Positions 7,873 to 19,297 of a DNA stretch of 64,000 bases are shown piece by piece. The notes beneath the pieces are model-generated. The model was not told where the DNA came from. It searched no databases and worked only from the letters and a program-made list of their open reading frames with translations. The translations under genes and the position numbers were made by a program. Each line of letters starts with the position of its first letter. Within the stretch, counting starts at the first letter, position 1. The stretch is taken from the NCBI RefSeq assembly GCF_014648875.1, contig NZ_BMRY01000003.1, positions 496,001-560,000 of the forward strand, read 5' to 3'. Source of the DNA: Streptomyces parvus. GTDB lineage: Bacteria > Actinomycetota > Actinomycetes > Streptomycetales > Streptomycetaceae.

Positions 7873-9726
7873 ATGGCACGTGCGGTCGGCATCGACCTGG
7901 GCACGACTAACTCCGTCGTCAGCGTTCTCGAAGGCGGCGAGCCCACCGTCATCACCAACGCCGAAGGCGCCAGGACCACGCCGTCCGTCGTCGCCTTCGC
8001 CAAGAACGGCGAGGTGCTCGTCGGCGAGGTCGCCAAGCGCCAGGCGGTCACCAACGTCGACAGGACCATCCGCTCCGTCAAGCGCCACATGGGCACGGAC
8101 TGGAAGATCGACCTCGACGGCAAGAGCTTCAACCCGCAGCAGATGAGCGCCTTCATCCTGCAGAAGCTGAAGCGCGACGCCGAGTCCTACCTGGGCGAGA
8201 AGGTCACCGACGCGGTCATCACCGTCCCGGCGTACTTCAACGACTCCGAGCGTCAGGCGACGAAGGAGGCCGGCGAGATCGCGGGCCTGAACGTCCTGCG
8301 CATCGTCAACGAGCCGACCGCCGCCGCCCTGGCGTACGGCCTCGACAAGGACGACCAGACGATCCTCGTCTTCGACCTCGGTGGCGGCACCTTCGACGTG
8401 TCCCTCCTGGAGATCGGCGACGGCGTCGTCGAGGTGAAGGCCACCAACGGTGACAACCACCTCGGTGGTGACGACTGGGACCAGCGCGTCGTCGACTACC
8501 TGGTGAAGCAGTTCGCCAACGGGCACGGCGTGGACCTGTCCAAGGACAAGATGGCTCTCCAGCGTCTCCGCGAGGCCGCGGAGAAGGCGAAGATCGAGCT
8601 CTCGTCCTCGACCGAGACCACGATCAACCTGCCCTACATCACGGCGTCCGCCGAGGGCCCGCTGCACCTGGACGAGAAGCTGACGCGCTCGCAGTTCCAG
8701 CAGCTGACCGCGGACCTCCTGGACCGCTGCAAGACCCCGTTCCACAACGTCATCAAGGACGCCGGCATCCAGCTCTCCGAGATCGACCACGTCGTTCTCG
8801 TCGGTGGCTCCACCCGTATGCCCGCCGTCGCCGAGCTCGTCAAGGAGCTGACCGGCGGCCAGGAGGCCAACAAGGGTGTGAACCCGGACGAGGTCGTCGC
8901 CATCGGCGCCTCGCTCCAGGCCGGTGTCCTCAAGGGTGAGGTCAAGGACGTCCTGCTCCTCGACGTCACCCCGCTGTCCCTCGGCATCGAGACCAAGGGA
9001 GGGATCATGACCAAGCTCATCGAGCGCAACACCACGATCCCGACCAAGCGCTCCGAGATCTTCACGACGGCCGAGGACAACCAGCCGTCCGTGCAGATCC
9101 AGGTCTACCAGGGCGAGCGCGAGATCGCGGCGTACAACAAGAAGCTCGGGATGTTCGAGCTGACCGGTCTGCCGCCGGCCCCGCGCGGTGTCCCGCAGAT
9201 CGAGGTCGCCTTCGACATCGACGCCAACGGCATCATGCACGTCGCCGCCAAGGACCTCGGCACCGGCAAGGAGCAGAAGATGACCGTCACCGGCGGCTCC
9301 TCGCTGCCGAAGGACGAGGTCAACCGGATGCGCGAAGAGGCCGAGAAGTACGCGGAGGAGGACCACGCCCGCCGCGAGGCCGCCGAGTCGCGCAACCAGG
9401 GCGAGCAGCTCGTCTACCAGACGGAGAAGTTCCTCAAGGACAACGAGGACAAGGTCCCCGGTGACGTGAAGACGGAGGTGGAGACCGCGGTCGAGGAGCT
9501 GAAGGAGAAGCTCAAGGGCGAGGACACCGCCGAGATCCGTACGGCCACCGAGAAGGTCGCCGCCGTCTCGCAGAAGCTGGGCCAGGCGATGTACGCCAAC
9601 GCCCAGGCCGAGGGCGCGGCCCCGGGCGCCGAGGCCCCGGGCGACGGCCAGGCCAAGGCCGATGACGATGTCGTCGACGCCGAGATCGTGGACGACGAGA
9701 AGGACACCAAGGGCGGTGCGGCGTGA
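7873..9726 (+). CDS. dnaK: Chaperone DnaK (Hsp70)
   Basis: This is the ATP-driven Hsp70 chaperone that binds exposed hydrophobic peptide segments, helped by DnaJ and GrpE. The 617-residue length is normal. The N-terminal ATPase domain shows GIDLGTTNS (about 6-14), the phosphate-2 loop [12 protein letters not shown], and [12 protein letters not shown]. The substrate-binding and lid domains follow, and the acidic tail [13 protein letters not shown] is typical of actinobacteria. GGAGG lies 8 bases before the ATG. It is the first gene of dnaK-grpE-dnaJ-hspR, overlaps grpE by 4 bases (ATGA-type coupling, here GTGA), and is preceded by two HAIR sites. In Streptomyces, DnaK acts as co-repressor of HspR. 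Confidence 0.98.
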   Translation: MARAVGIDLGTTNSVVSVLEGGEPTVITNAEGARTTPSVVAFAKNGEVLVGEVAKRQAVTNVDRTIRSVKRHMGTDWKIDLDGKSFNPQQMSAFILQKLKRDAESYLGEKVTDAVITVPAYFNDSERQATKEAGEIAGLNVLRIVNEPTAAALAYGLDKDDQTILVFDLGGGTFDVSLLEIGDGVVEVKATNGDNHLGGDDWDQRVVDYLVKQFANGHGVDLSKDKMALQRLREAAEKAKIELSSSTETTINLPYITASAEGPLHLDEKLTRSQFQQLTADLLDRCKTPFHNVIKDAGIQLSEIDHVVLVGGSTRMPAVAELVKELTGGQEANKGVNPDEVVAIGASLQAGVLKGEVKDVLLLDVTPLSLGIETKGGIMTKLIERNTTIPTKRSEIFTTAEDNQPSVQIQVYQGEREIAAYNKKLGMFELTGLPPAPRGVPQIEVAFDIDANGIMHVAAKDLGTGKEQKMTVTGGSSLPKDEVNRMREEAEKYAEEDHARREAAESRNQGEQLVYQTEKFLKDNEDKVPGDVKTEVETAVEELKEKLKGEDTAEIRTATEKVAAVSQKLGQAMYANAQAEGAAPGAEAPGDGQAKADDDVVDAEIVDDEKDTKGGAA

Positions 9727-10376
9727 CCGAGGAGACTCCGGGCTTCGAGGAGAAGCCCGACGTCCCCTCCGGCGCCACCCCTGATGACGCCGAGCCGAAG
9801 GCTGCCGACTCCTCCGAGGAGGAGGCGGCGGCCCCGGCCGGGGACACCGATGCGACCGTCGGTCTGACGGCGCAGCTGGACCAGGTCCGTACGGCGCTGA
9901 ACGAGCGCACGGCAGACCTCCAGCGGCTCCAGGCCGAGTACCAGAACTACCGCCGCCGCGTCGAGCGGGACCGGGTCACGGTCAAGGAGATCGCCGTGGC
10001 GAACCTCCTGTCCGAGCTCCTGCCCGTGCTCGACGACGTCGGCCGCGCGCGGGAACACGGCGAGCTGGTCGGCGGCTTCAAGTCGGTGGCCGAATCGATG
10101 GAGACCGTCGTCGCGAAGCTGGGCCTCCAGCAGTTCGGCAAGGAGGGCGAGCCCTTCGACCCGACGATCCACGAGGCCCTGATGCACAGCTACGCGCCGG
10201 ACGTCACCGAGACGACCTGCGTGGCGATCCTTCAGCCGGGGTATCGCATCGGCGAGCGCACCATCCGCCCCGCGCGGGTGGCCGTCGCCGAGCCGCAGCC
10301 GGGCGCCACGCCCGCCGCGGCGAAGGAAGAGAAGAAGGCAGACGACGAGGAGAGCGGTGGCACCGAGGAGGTCTGA
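9723..10376 (+). CDS. grpE: Nucleotide exchange factor GrpE
   Basis: GrpE releases ADP from DnaK to reset the chaperone cycle. The 217-residue protein has an acidic disordered N-terminus, a long coiled-coil helix (about 45-90, including [17 protein letters not shown]) and the compact beta domain with the signature [11 protein letters not shown]. It starts at a GTG overlapping the dnaK stop, so it is translationally coupled. The gap to dnaJ (96 bases) holds a strong GC hairpin at 10419-10442. Confidence 0.96.
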   Translation: MTEETPGFEEKPDVPSGATPDDAEPKAADSSEEEAAAPAGDTDATVGLTAQLDQVRTALNERTADLQRLQAEYQNYRRRVERDRVTVKEIAVANLLSELLPVLDDVGRAREHGELVGGFKSVAESMETVVAKLGLQQFGKEGEPFDPTIHEALMHSYAPDVTETTCVAILQPGYRIGERTIRPARVAVAEPQPGATPAAAKEEKKADDEESGGTEEV

Positions 10377-10418
10377 CGGCAACACGTCTGATCACCTCGG
10401 TGCACACCGACCGGCCCG

Positions 10419-10442
10419 GCGGCCGGCCCACGGGCCGGCCGC
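10419..10442 (+). other. Intercistronic hairpin between grpE and dnaJ
   Basis: A perfect 10-bp GC-rich inverted repeat (10419-10428 with 10433-10442, 4-nt loop) lies 31 bp before dnaJ. It may act as an mRNA-processing or stability element, or partly attenuate transcription; the sequence cannot decide this. Confidence 0.5.
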
Positions 10443-10472
10443 TCGGCCGATCGTCCGGAAGGAGGGACGTCG

Positions 10473-11663
10473 ATGAGCACGAAGGACTTCGTCGAGAAGG
10501 ACTACTACAAGGTCCTCGGCGTCCCCAAGGACGCCACCGACGCCGAGGTCAAGAAGGCGTACCGGAAGCTCGCCCGCGAGTTCCACCCGGACGCCAACAA
10601 GAACGACGCCAAGGCGGAGGAGCGCTTCAAGGAGATCTCCGAGGCGAACGACGTCCTCGGTGACCCCAAGAAGCGCAAGGAGTACGACGAGGCGCGCGCC
10701 CTCTTCGGCAACGGCGGCTTCCGGGCCGGCCCCGGCGGTGCGGGCGGCAACTTCAACTTCGACCTGGGCGACCTCTTCGGCGGGGGCGCCCCGGGCGGCG
10801 GACAGGGCGGCGCGGGCGGCGGCTTCGGCGGCGGGGGCGGTCTCGGCGACGTCTTCGGCGGGCTGTTCAACCGCGGCGGCACGGGCACCCGGGTCCAGCC
10901 CAAGCGCGGCCAGGACATCGAGTCCGAGGTGACGCTCAGCTTCACCGAGGCGGTCGACGGGGCCACGGTCCCGCTGCGGATGTCCAGCCAGGCACCCTGC
11001 AAGGCGTGTTCCGGCACCGGCGACAAGAACGGCACCCCCAGGGTCTGCCCGACCTGTGTCGGCACCGGGCAGGTCTCGCGCGGCAGCGGCGGCGGCTTCT
11101 CGCTCACCGACCCCTGTGTGGACTGCAAGGGCCGGGGCCTCATCGCCCAGGACCCCTGCGCCGTCTGCAAGGGCAGCGGCCGGGCGAAGTCGGCGCGCAC
11201 CATGCAGGTGCGGATCCCGGCGGGCGTCTCCGACGGCCAGCGGATCCGGCTGCGGGGCAAGGGCGGTGCGGGCGAGCGCGGCGGTCCGGCCGGCGACCTG
11301 TATGTCGTTGTCCACGTCGACGCCCACCCGGTCTTCGGCCGCAAGGGCGACAACCTCACGGTCACCGTGCCCGTCACCTACCCCGAGGCGACGCTCGGCG
11401 GCGACATCAAGGTCCCCACGCTCGGCGGGCCCCCGGTCACACTGAAGCTGCCCGCCGGCACCCCCAACGGGCGTACGATGCGCGCCCGGGGCAAGGGCGC
11501 GGTGCGCAAGGACGGCACCCGCGGCGACCTGCTGGTCACCGTGGAGGTCGCGGTCCCCAGGGACCTGGGCCAGGAGGCCAGGGACGCCCTGGAGGCCTAC
11601 CGGAAGGCGACCGCGGACGAGGACCCGCGGGCGGAACTGTTCCAGGCCGCGAAGGGAGCTTGA
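10473..11663 (+). CDS. dnaJ: Co-chaperone DnaJ (Hsp40)
   Basis: DnaJ delivers clients to DnaK and stimulates its ATPase. The 396-residue protein has all class A parts. The J domain (about 9-75) includes HPD in FHPDANK. A Gly/Phe-rich linker follows (about 80-150). Four CxxCxGxG zinc-finger repeats are [24 protein letters not shown] and [10 protein letters not shown]-terminal substrate-binding region completes it. The glycine linker is longer than in enteric DnaJ, as in other actinobacteria. AGGAGG lies just before the ATG. The stop is one base before hspR. Confidence 0.97.
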   Translation: MSTKDFVEKDYYKVLGVPKDATDAEVKKAYRKLAREFHPDANKNDAKAEERFKEISEANDVLGDPKKRKEYDEARALFGNGGFRAGPGGAGGNFNFDLGDLFGGGAPGGGQGGAGGGFGGGGGLGDVFGGLFNRGGTGTRVQPKRGQDIESEVTLSFTEAVDGATVPLRMSSQAPCKACSGTGDKNGTPRVCPTCVGTGQVSRGSGGGFSLTDPCVDCKGRGLIAQDPCAVCKGSGRAKSARTMQVRIPAGVSDGQRIRLRGKGGAGERGGPAGDLYVVVHVDAHPVFGRKGDNLTVTVPVTYPEATLGGDIKVPTLGGPPVTLKLPAGTPNGRTMRARGKGAVRKDGTRGDLLVTVEVAVPRDLGQEARDALEAYRKATADEDPRAELFQAAKGA

Positions 11664-11664
11664 G

Positions 11665-12117
11665 ATGGACGGCCGTCGACGCAATCCGTACCAGCTGACC
11701 GATGAGACCCCGGTGTACGTGATCTCGATCGCGGCCCAGCTCTCGGGGCTCCACCCGCAGACGCTGCGCCAGTACGACCGTCTCGGCCTGGTCTCCCCGG
11801 ACCGTACGGCCGGGCGCGGCCGGCGCTACTCGGCCCGCGACATCGAGCTGCTGCGCACCGTGCAGCAGTTGTCGCAGGACGAGGGCATCAACCTCGCGGG
11901 CATCAAGCGGATCATCGAGCTGGAGAACCAGGTGGCCGCGCTCCAGCAGCGCGTCGCCGAGCTCTCGGCGGCGGTGGACGGCGCGGCGGTCGCCATGCAG
12001 CAGCGCGAGGCCCAGGTGCACGCCTCGTACCGCCGGGACCTGGTGCCGTACCAGGACGTGCAGCAGACGGGCGCGCTGGTGGTGTGGCGGCCGAAGCCGA
12101 AGCGGCCGACGGAGTAG
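11665..12117 (+). CDS. hspR: Heat-shock repressor HspR
   Basis: HspR is a MerR-family autorepressor that binds HAIR inverted repeats. Its 150 residues carry an N-terminal winged helix-turn-helix (about 13-75, with LSGLHPQTLRQYDRLGLVSP and the wing RGRRYSARDIELL) and a C-terminal helix for dimerisation. Its likely targets in this window are the sites before dnaK (7779-7851) and clpB (15794-15814). It follows dnaJ after one base and ends the operon, with a strong terminator downstream. No effector-binding domain is visible, consistent with control through DnaK. Confidence 0.97.
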   Translation: MDGRRRNPYQLTDETPVYVISIAAQLSGLHPQTLRQYDRLGLVSPDRTAGRGRRYSARDIELLRTVQQLSQDEGINLAGIKRIIELENQVAALQQRVAELSAAVDGAAVAMQQREAQVHASYRRDLVPYQDVQQTGALVVWRPKPKRPTE

Positions 12118-12132
12118 GACCCGGTTGTGCCC

Positions 12133-12182
12133 GCGTGAAGGGGGCCGGAGAGCGGACGAACGCTCTCCGGCCCCCTTCACGC
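12133..12182. terminator. Terminator of the dnaK operon
   Basis: A perfect 21-bp inverted repeat (12133-12153 with 12162-12182) lies between hspR and a convergent gene, so it can act for both strands. Confidence 0.85.
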
Positions 12183-12198
12183 GTCGTGGGCGCGGGCC

Positions 12199-12738
12199 CT
12201 ACGGCAGGAACTCGCTGACCGTCTCGATCGCCATCATCCACATGGGCTGTCCGCCGGTGCCGAAGGCGGCGGCCAGGGCGTAGCCGATCGCCGCGTCGGC
12301 CGGCTCGATGACGGCCCCGTCCCGCCACTCGGCGATCACCCGCCGGTCGCCGCCGACCGAGGAGAAGTCCCCGATGTGCTTGCCGTCGCGGGTCAGCCGG
12401 CTGCTCGGGATCGAGTCGGGCACGAGCCGGTAGGCGGTGCCCGCGCAGCGGACGTCGACCCGGTAGGAGCGGCGGCGGAGCTTCCCCTTCCCCGGCTTGA
12501 TCGTGGCGTCCCGGCCGTCCACGGTGAGCGTGAGCAGGCGGGGGTCGCGGGTGCCGATGAGGATGTGGTCGTCGATCTCGGCCCCGGGGGCGCGGGTGAG
12601 GACGACGCGGGGTATCCCCTCGCCGCTCACGACGAGCGTTTCACGCTGCTCGCCGACGAGTTCGACGCGTATGTCCCCGTGGTGGTCGTCCTCGACGGTG
12701 GCGGGCAGGGGGGCGGGTGCGGGGGTGGTGTCGGTCAT
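12199..12738 (-). CDS. Conserved hypothetical protein (179 aa)
   Basis: I do not recognise this protein. It has 179 residues, no signal peptide and no clear transmembrane helix. A basic patch, KPGKGKLRRRSYRVDVRC, lies mid-protein. The C-terminal end AAIGYALAAAFGTGGQPMWMM is mildly hydrophobic. The pattern of short alternating strands suggests a beta-rich fold with a membrane-leaning tail; this is inference. It is convergent with hspR and shares that terminator. Start: ATG at 12738 with no strong ribosome-binding site visible. Confidence 0.6.
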   Translation of the reverse strand: MTDTTPAPAPLPATVEDDHHGDIRVELVGEQRETLVVSGEGIPRVVLTRAPGAEIDDHILIGTRDPRLLTLTVDGRDATIKPGKGKLRRRSYRVDVRCAGTAYRLVPDSIPSSRLTRDGKHIGDFSSVGGDRRVIAEWRDGAVIEPADAAIGYALAAAFGTGGQPMWMMAIETVSEFLP

Positions 12739-12786
12739 CCGGGCTTCGCGGTCCTTCGGTCGTGCGGGGGGTGTTCGTCAGGTCGG

Positions 12787-13527
12787 TCAGGGCTGACGTA
12801 CGGAATTCTCGCAGGCGGCGGGGGAGTTCGGGAGTTCGGAGATGCCCGAGCGGACGATGAGGGCGCCGAGGTGGGTGCGGCTGGTGGCGCCGAGGGTCTG
12901 CATGAGTTTGGCGATGTGGGCGCGGCAGGTGCGGACGCTGATGCCCATCTTGCGGGCGACGACGTCGTCGACGTGGCCTTCGGTGAGGAGACGGGCGATG
13001 CTGAGCTGGACGGCGGTGACCGGGACGTCCGGTGCGGCCGTGTGATGGTTCTCGGCCAGCGGGACGGCTTGCGCCCACAGGACTTCGTAGACCTGGATGA
13101 GGTAGGCGACCAGGGCCGGATGCCCGATCCGCAGGGCGGTGTTGCGGTCGGCGGATGCTGGGATGTAGGCGACCGTCCGGTCGATGATGATCAGGCGCTC
13201 GACGGTGAGTTCGGTGGTGCGTACCTGAAGATGCTGCTCCGGTACCTGGGAGATGTAGCCGCGGACGGAGCGGCTGTACCGGGCCGGGTGCTGGTAGATG
13301 TGCCGGATTCGCGCACCACGCCTGATGGCGGTGTGGGCATTGGCCAGAGCGGTTTGCAGCGTCTCGGGAGGGCGGTCGCTGCCGGGCTGGGCCGTCAGGA
13401 TCTCCTCGGTGGCCATAGTGGACGGTGCTGTCAGCCCAGGTGTGGGGGGATCGTGGAGGTGTCGGGGGAGCGGGGAACTTCCCCGGCTCACCCGGGCGTG
13501 GCCACGCTCGCCCCCGTCTGTGGTCAC
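12787..13527 (-). CDS. LuxR-type HTH regulator, short paralogue
   Basis: This is a DNA-binding regulator of about 246 residues with a C-terminal LuxR-type helix-turn-helix. The C-terminal segment TEGHVDDVVARKMGISVRTCRAHIAKLMQTLGATSRTHLGAL closely parallels that of the upstream gene (13524-14558). The two also match in the middle (YQHPARYSRSVRGYIS versus YQHTVRHSHGTLSYAA; RTVAYIPA versus NTVAFIPA). It lacks the ~120-residue N-terminal sensor part of the longer paralogue, so it looks like a truncated duplicate. The GTG at 13527 overlaps the upstream stop by 4 bases, implying coupling. The first ~37 residues are low in conservation, and an ATG at 13416 is an alternative start. Confidence 0.75.
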   Translation of the reverse strand: MTTDGGERGHARVSRGSSPLPRHLHDPPTPGLTAPSTMATEEILTAQPGSDRPPETLQTALANAHTAIRRGARIRHIYQHPARYSRSVRGYISQVPEQHLQVRTTELTVERLIIIDRTVAYIPASADRNTALRIGHPALVAYLIQVYEVLWAQAVPLAENHHTAAPDVPVTAVQLSIARLLTEGHVDDVVARKMGISVRTCRAHIAKLMQTLGATSRTHLGALIVRSGISELPNSPAACENSVRQP

Positions 13528-14558
13528 GCCCCGGTGCCGGGGGTTACCGAATGGTCGGGGTCTGATTCCAGGATTCCTGATCGCGCGATCAGATAGCCGA
13601 GTTGGGCCCGGCTGTTGCTTCCCAGCGCAACGCTCAGTTTGGCGATGTGCGAACGGCAGGTCCGTACGTTCATGCCGAGGCGGCGGGCGATCGCCTCGTC
13701 GACGTGGCCTTCGACGAGGAGCTTCGCGATGGAATGCCGTACTCCGGAAATCCCGTCCGACTTGGAGTCGTACGGAATCTGTTCCTGAAGGGGAACCGCG
13801 CGGTGCCAGAGTTGCTCGAAGACTTTGACCAGGTACTCCACGATGCCGGGGTGCCGCAGTTCCAGGGCCACGGTTCGATCGTCCGTGGCCGGGATGAAGG
13901 CGACGGTGTTGTCGAAGATCATGAGCCGCTCTATGAGCTCTTCGAGCGTTCGGATCTCGACCTTGCTCTCAGCCATCTGGGCGGCATAACTGAGAGTTCC
14001 GTGGCTGTGGCGAACGGTGTGCTGATACAGAGTGCGCATGCCGACGCCGCGTGCCGTGAGCATCTTGCCGCGCTCCATGGCGATGGTCAGCGCATTCTCG
14101 CTGCGCCCGCCGCCGGGTTGAATCGTCAGAACTTCCGAGCGGCACTCGGCCAGAGCGAGCTCGATCGACGCGTTGATGCGGCCGATGCCTTCGAGAACCG
14201 TGATGGCGTGCGTCGTTGGCGGCGCCTGCGCGCTGATGGCCATGAAGGGTTCGAATGCTTCGGTGAGCTCGACCGAGAGGCGCCTGCGCTCCTGGATCTC
14301 TCGCTCGATCGGGTGGAGTCGCTGCGTCAGCGCTGCTGAAGGTGGCACCGGTCGAAGCCAGGTGGCATCGTCGGGATCAGGGTGCAGCAGGGCGAACTCC
14401 AGCAGGCAGGGAGCTTCCTCTGTCTCGACACGAGCTATCTTGCCCACGCTCAGCGCACTGGCGTAGAGCCGCGCCCCCTCGTCGCACATGGCGCTTACCG
14501 CGTGGGGATGTGTCGCTTTAGTTCTTTCTGTGGTCAATTCTCCACCCCCCAGGAACAT
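13524..14558 (-). CDS. LuxR-type HTH regulator with N-terminal sensor region
   Basis: The 344-residue regulator has an N-terminal helical part (about 20-125), a central alpha/beta part resembling the TrmB/phospholipase-D-like domain of some actinobacterial regulators (EVLTIQPGGGRSENAL to VAFIPATDDRTVALEL), and a C-terminal LuxR-type helix-turn-helix (GHVDEAIARRLGMNVRTCRSHIAKL). No receiver domain or phospho-Asp is seen, so it probably responds to a ligand or protein partner. It diverges from a small exported-peptide gene, which makes that peptide a candidate target or signal. A TTG at 14537 just after GGGTGGAG is an alternative start. Confidence 0.82.
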   Translation of the reverse strand: MFLGGGELTTERTKATHPHAVSAMCDEGARLYASALSVGKIARVETEEAPCLLEFALLHPDPDDATWLRPVPPSAALTQRLHPIEREIQERRRLSVELTEAFEPFMAISAQAPPTTHAITVLEGIGRINASIELALAECRSEVLTIQPGGGRSENALTIAMERGKMLTARGVGMRTLYQHTVRHSHGTLSYAAQMAESKVEIRTLEELIERLMIFDNTVAFIPATDDRTVALELRHPGIVEYLVKVFEQLWHRAVPLQEQIPYDSKSDGISGVRHSIAKLLVEGHVDEAIARRLGMNVRTCRSHIAKLSVALGSNSRAQLGYLIARSGILESDPDHSVTPGTGA

Positions 14559-14649
14559 GAATCAGCAGGAACATGATGCATCGGTTCTGTGGCATTGACG
14601 TGCCTGGATGGGCCATCGTCTTGTTTGCGGGGGAGAGGAAACCTTGGAA

Positions 14650-14910
14650 GTGAGGACGAAGCCCATCATGAGTTACAAAACGCTTCGCTCGGTGCTTGCT
14701 GTTGCCCTCTCCGTCGGGGTGACGACCGGGGCGCTGAGTGTTCTTGACCTCGTTGAGGGCGGCGTGACCAACGGTGCGGCCGGTGCGCATGCGCTGGCGG
14801 CTCCGCCTCCAGACCTGGCTTGGGACCTGATGCCCGCGAAGGCGACGGGAACGGAAGCGACGCTCGGTTCGCCGTCGGGCGCCGCCTCGTCGGACGGAGC
14901 CCGAGCATGA
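14650..14910 (+). CDS. Small exported peptide, function unknown
   Basis: The ~86-residue product begins with a basic stretch (MRTKPIMSYKTLRS), then a hydrophobic core (VLAVALSVGVTTGALSVL) and a likely cleavage region after AHALA, giving a mature peptide of about 36 residues that starts APPPDLAWDLMPAKATG. There are no cysteines. The GTG at 14650 is my preferred start; the ATG at 14668 is possible. The stop overlaps the next gene by 4 bases (ATGA), so both are co-translated. It is divergent from the LuxR-type regulator. It could be a signalling peptide, a precursor peptide or simply a secreted protein; I cannot tell which. Confidence 0.6.
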   Translation: MRTKPIMSYKTLRSVLAVALSVGVTTGALSVLDLVEGGVTNGAAGAHALAAPPPDLAWDLMPAKATGTEATLGSPSGAASSDGARA

Positions 14911-15227
14911 GCACCCCGCCGGACGACCGCACCTTCCGGCGCGAGATGGCAACCGCCTATCGCTCAGGGTGGCATTTCATCGATCTGCTCACGGCCCTCC
15001 CCCGCCGTGGCGACTCGTTGATGGTCACCCTGTTCGGAGAGCCGATCGTCGTGGTGATGGAAGAGGACGAGGACGTCCGCGCCTATCGCTGCCTCCGTCG
15101 GCCCCGCGGCGCCCCGCAGCCGGTTCGCTGTGCCGTCAGGTACGGCATGATCTTCGTCAACCTCGACCAGCGCGACCACGAGCTGTTCGACGCAGAACCC
15201 CTTTCCGCCACCCCCCGCAGTGCCTGA
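14907..15227 (+). CDS. Short Rieske-like protein without cluster ligands
   Basis: The 106-residue protein resembles the N-terminal Rieske region of ring-hydroxylating oxygenases. It has a GDSLMVTLFGEPIVVVMEED strand pair, then VRAYRCLRRPRGA where CPHRGA is expected, and GMIFVNLD near the end. The Cys-X-His and Cys-X2-His ligands of the 2Fe-2S cluster are absent, so it probably does not bind a Rieske cluster. It may be a binding or scaffold protein derived from that fold. ATG at 14907 overlaps the stop of the exported-peptide gene. A bidirectional terminator follows. The family assignment is by eye and tentative. Confidence 0.55.
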   Translation: MSTPPDDRTFRREMATAYRSGWHFIDLLTALPRRGDSLMVTLFGEPIVVVMEEDEDVRAYRCLRRPRGAPQPVRCAVRYGMIFVNLDQRDHELFDAEPLSATPRSA

Positions 15228-15270
15228 GCGATTCCCCCGTCGTCACCTGTCGCTCCAGGCGCTTCCCCCA

Positions 15271-15313
15271 CACAGCGGCGCCACCGTGACCTGAACACGG
15301 TGGCGCCGTTGTG
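15271..15313. terminator. Bidirectional terminator
   Basis: An 18-bp inverted repeat with one G-T pair (15271-15288 with 15296-15313) lies between the Rieske-like gene and the convergent PPOX-family gene. Confidence 0.8.
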
Positions 15314-15337
15314 CTGTCTCCGCGGCCCTGCGCGGTC

Positions 15338-15739
15338 TCAGGCCCTGCCGAGCGCCCGGTCGAGGGTGATCTCGATGACGACCCGGGTCGGATTGATCCG
15401 CGGCGGACGGCCGTAGCGCTCCTCGTGGCGGGCCTCCGCGTCCCTGACGGTCTCCGGTTCGGTACGGATGACCGCGCGGCCCTCCAGCGTCGCCCAGCGG
15501 GCCCGGTCGATCTGGCAGACCGCCACGCGTGCCCCGTCGGGGCCGGCCGCGCGGATGTGGGCCACCTTGCGGCTGCCCCCGTCGGTGATCACGCGCGCCA
15601 CCCCGGCCTCCGGGTCGTACGTCACGCACACCGGGACCACGTGCGGCGTGCCGTCCGGGCGGGGGGTCGTCAGCGTGGACAGGTGGCTCTCGCGCCAGAA
15701 CGCGACGTATTCGGGGGAGGGATTGCGTACGTCTGCCAT
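15338..15739 (-). CDS. PPOX-class flavin/F420-binding protein
   Basis: The 133-residue protein has the split-barrel pattern of the pyridoxamine-phosphate-oxidase-like family. The start is a FWRESHLSTLTTPRPDGTPHVVPV strand pair, followed by TDGGSRKVAHIRAAGPDG, CQIDRARWATLEGRAVI and a short C-terminal strand. Streptomyces members of this type are usually F420- or flavin-dependent reductases of unknown substrate. It is not the true PdxH, which is longer. The gene diverges from clpB across a ~145-bp region holding the clpB HAIR operator. Confidence 0.78.
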   Translation of the reverse strand: MADVRNPSPEYVAFWRESHLSTLTTPRPDGTPHVVPVCVTYDPEAGVARVITDGGSRKVAHIRAAGPDGARVAVCQIDRARWATLEGRAVIRTEPETVRDAEARHEERYGRPPRINPTRVVIEITLDRALGRA

Positions 15740-15793
15740 GGGGGCAGCGTACGAGGCCGGGGACCGGGCGGCCGCAGCGCGTGCGATCAGTGC

Positions 15794-15814
15794 CTTGAGT
15801 GGAATAGACTCAAC
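15794..15814. promoter_or_regulatory. HspR operator (HAIR) of clpB
   Basis: CTTGAGT-N7-ACTCAAC matches the HAIR consensus at 13 of 14 positions. It lies 70 bp upstream of the clpB GTG start, in the promoter region shared with the divergent PPOX gene. Confidence 0.88.
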
Positions 15815-15884
15815 TTTGTGTACGTTGATTAGGTCAATGCGGGCTGTGTCCCTGACCCCCAGCTGCGAGGAGGAGTAACCACAC

Positions 15885-18476
<2,592 letters not shown>

Positions 18477-18634
18477 CCACCGGTCACGGAGCGTCGCACG
18501 CTGTGAGCGAACGCCCGGCGAGCCCCGTTCCCACGCGCTGTCTGTCAGCTTGTGGCTGATCGGGGCCGCCGGGGCTTGCCATGCCCCGCCCGCCATGGGA
18601 GAGGATGGCCGCAACCGCACGAAGGGAAATAACG

Positions 18635-19180
18635 GTGAGCATCGATCCGTCCTCGATTCCTAATTTCGGGGGCCAGCCCGAACCGCAGGCGGCAGGACCG
18701 GAGGGCCCCGTCGTCCCTGACCAGGACCTCGTGAAGCAGCTCCTCGACCAGATGGAGCTGAAGTACGTCGTCGACGACGAGGGCGACCTCGCGGCGCCGT
18801 GGGAAGAGTTCCGGACGTACTTCATGTTCCGCGGCGAGGCGGAGCAGCAGGTCTTCTCGGTCCGTACGTTCTACGACCGCCCGCACGACCTCGACCAGCG
18901 TCCCGTCCTGCTGGACGCCATCGACGACTGGAACCGCCGCACCCTGTGGCCCAAGGTCTACACCCACGCCCACGAGGGCGAGGAGGGTGAGACGGGTTCC
19001 GTCCGGCTGATCGGTGAGGCGCAGATGCTCATCGGCACCGGCGTCAGCCTGGAGCACTTCGTCTCCTCGACGGTGAGCTGGGTGCGCGCCTCGATCGAGT
19101 TCGACAAGTGGCTCACCGAGCGCCTCGGCATCCAGCCCGCCGAGGGCAAGGCGGACGGCGAGGAGCCCGCAGGCGCCTAG
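18635..19180 (+). CDS. YbjN-like protein
   Basis: The 181-residue cytosolic protein has a YbjN / type III secretion chaperone-like fold. There is a helix-strand start (DLVKQLLDQMELKYVVDDEGDLA), several strands (TYFMFRGEAEQQVFSVRTFY) and a long C-terminal helix around SVSWVRASIEFDKWLTERLG. The family is widespread in actinobacteria but poorly understood; a role as small folding helper or regulator is inference. I chose the GTG at 18635 because GAAGGGA lies just upstream; an earlier in-frame ATG at 18581 has none. It follows clpB by 158 bases. Confidence 0.82.
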   Translation: MSIDPSSIPNFGGQPEPQAAGPEGPVVPDQDLVKQLLDQMELKYVVDDEGDLAAPWEEFRTYFMFRGEAEQQVFSVRTFYDRPHDLDQRPVLLDAIDDWNRRTLWPKVYTHAHEGEEGETGSVRLIGEAQMLIGTGVSLEHFVSSTVSWVRASIEFDKWLTERLGIQPAEGKADGEEPAGA

Positions 19181-19198
19181 TTCCCGAAGTATCGGGCC

Positions 19199-19239
19199 AC
19201 GGCCCGGGCGGCGGTCATCGCGACCGTCGCCCGGGCCGT
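19199..19239. terminator. Bidirectional terminator
   Basis: A 12-bp GC-rich inverted repeat (19199-19210 with 19228-19239) with an inner pairing lies between the YbjN-like and aminotransferase genes, which converge. Confidence 0.75.
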
Positions 19240-19297
19240 TCCCGTATCCCGGCGCCTGCGTTCCGGCGCCTGCGTCCCGGGACTTGTGTCCCGGGGC

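Noticed and set aside
10660..10932. A plus-strand frame inside dnaJ
   Set aside because: It is the Ser/Ala-rich alternate frame of the Gly/Phe linker region; the DnaJ frame is certain.
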